Shown: one piece after another, positions 63,056 to 64,000 of the stretch
Layout of the letters: each line of letters begins with the position of its first letter
Position numbering within the stretch: the stretch's first letter is position 1
DNA from: Phytophthora sp. 'mugwort'
Taxonomy: Eukaryota > Oomycota > Peronosporomycetes > Peronosporales > Peronosporaceae
Assembly (NCBI GenBank): GCA_033558025.1
Contig: JAUCEF010000016.1
Coordinates: forward strand, 3,286,001-3,350,000
DNA length: 64,000 nucleotides
Direction: 5' to 3'
Position numbers and translations under genes: made by a program
The notes under the pieces: generated by a model
What the model was told of the DNA's origin: nothing
The model's database searches: none
Seen by the model: only the letters and a program-made list of their open reading frames with translations

Positions 63056-64000
63056 TGTAGAGGACCAACATCCCTCCCAAAGATCAGCATTCGACAGTGC
63101 ACTTCATGGCACCAGCGTTACCAACGCTGACTACGAGCGAGTAAAGTTCGTGTGGAAGCACTATGAGATGAAGTCTTTCAAGATTTACTTATCTGGTACA
63201 ATAACTGAGGTGTGGTACCATTCATCAAAGCTATCGAGTCTCAGCGTGAATTGTTTAAACGTTTTGATCTCGACATGTTCGCTGATGCTGTCTCGCTTCC
63301 GGGCCTCTCGGAGAAGGTTATGTATCAAACTTGCTTTAGCGAGCTCCAACACCCTGTTAAAGCACCTGCTAAAAATCTTTCAAATTCCTAGCTAAGCGTG
63401 AGCGGCTACAAGCACCAGAGTGTAGATGCCAAGCGTGAGTTCAATATGACTCTTGACCATTTGGATACGTTGCTAAGAAAGCAGAAATATCTATGTGGTC
63501 TATGCTGGTGTCAGCTGACTGCCGATACTGTTTCAGCCGACCGTATCAATAACAAATTGAGACACATTGACGGTACCGTCCTCATCTCATGCGTTCAATG
63601 CAACGTCGCACGCAAGTACATGTCGGTAGATTTCGCTTAAGAAGCTACTTGAGCTCAACTCGGACAAGCTTGTCTACTCGATTGACAGGGAGGAGAAGGA
63701 CATCTACGGCAAAATGTCAGGCAAATATTGCTGGCGGACCATCAATTATTTTAACCGCTACGCTAAGCGCAACGAGACTAAGATTCGTGATGGTAAGCTC
63801 GTGAAAAAGATTATCGGCTACGACGCCAATGCTCTATACCTCTGGGCTCTTGGTAATTACATGCCTTGCGGACGCCTTACCGCTATCCAAATATTGTTGA
63901 GAATATCCAGAACAACAAAATCTTCGGCTTTCTTGAGTGTGATATTCGAACTCCAGATCACCTGAAAGAGTATTTTAGTGAAATGGCCCCCATTTTTCAA
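63056..64000 (+). pseudogene. Family-B DNA polymerase (Maverick/Polinton type) with HNH-like insert, partial
   Basis: Successive frames give DYERVKFVWKHYEMKSFK, then an exonuclease-end block with ESQRELFKRFDLDMFADAVS and LPGLSEKVMYQTCFSELQHP. Next is an endonuclease-like module KQKYLCGLCWCQLTADTVSA with DRINNKLRHIDGTVLISCVQ and CNVARKYMS (two CxxC-type pairs with Asp-Arg-Ile-Asn and His, resembling HNH/endonuclease VII folds). After a stop at 63638 comes DKLVYSIDREEKDIYGKMSG, FNRYAKRNETKIRDGKLVKK and IIGYDANALYLWALGNYMPC, the polymerase A motif of DNA_pol_B_2 (YDANALY). Text typical of the palm domain runs on to the window end. At least four frame changes are present. The HNH-like block sits between exonuclease and palm. 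Confidence 0.65.

Overview
The window looks like nuclear DNA of a plant-pathogenic oomycete, most likely Peronosporalean (Phytophthora or a close relative). Support comes from very short introns (about 58-120 nt) with GT/CTAAC/AG signals, the oomycete initiator plus flanking promoter element (TCATTC...ATTTGC) upstream of genes, two Crinkler (CRN) effector pseudogenes, and a dense load of broken transposable elements of types common in Phytophthora. The species cannot be fixed from the sequence alone.

Layout. 1-0.9 kb: 3' part of an unrecognised multi-exon gene made of tandemly repeated exon/intron cassettes. 0.9-7.9 kb: transposon debris (a possible piggyBac-type N-terminal region, an LTR-like stretch, the tail of a DDE transposase ending in a PIP-box-like motif, a frameshifted BED-finger hAT transposase) and largely featureless DNA. 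8.0-27.5 kb: two full-length paralogous P5-type P-ATPase genes in direct orientation, each with the same 16-nt core promoter. They are separated by about 11 kb holding a Myb-like/DOT1-like pseudogene, a broken piggyBac transposase, opposed pieces of Ty3/gypsy elements and a young Tc1/mariner element with 242-bp inverted repeats. 27.9-35 kb: four broken transposases (MULE with an Ulp1-like piece, Tigger/pogo, IS630/DDE_3-like, a second MULE). 35.2-40.3 kb: a complete but frameshifted Ty1/copia element with LTRs and a 5-bp target duplication. 42.0-42.4 kb: a CRN N-terminal pseudogene on the minus strand.

42.6-53.8 kb is a compact island of apparently intact genes: two tandem PARP2/3-like poly(ADP-ribose) polymerases (10 and 12 exons, 539 and 549 aa, frame closed through every intron), a SETD3/Rubisco-LSMT-like SET methyltransferase, a large acidic disordered protein with a PP1-docking-like motif, and a mitochondrial YebC/TACO1-type translational activator (8 exons, 275 aa). 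54-60.8 kb is a badly decayed copy of a very large DUF3638/DUF3645-type protein. 60.84-62.55 kb is a second CRN pseudogene whose promoter element is identical over 18 nt to that of the first. 62.6-64 kb is the start of a broken protein-primed family-B DNA polymerase of Maverick/Polinton type with an HNH-like endonuclease module inserted.

The most notable biology is the P5-ATPase pair: secreted-type Cys-rich N-terminal domains, an unusual M4 motif, and a 1.2-kb tract (phosphorylation plus nucleotide-binding domains) that is almost base-identical between otherwise clearly diverged copies. This points to recent gene conversion. No tRNA, rRNA or CRISPR was recognised.
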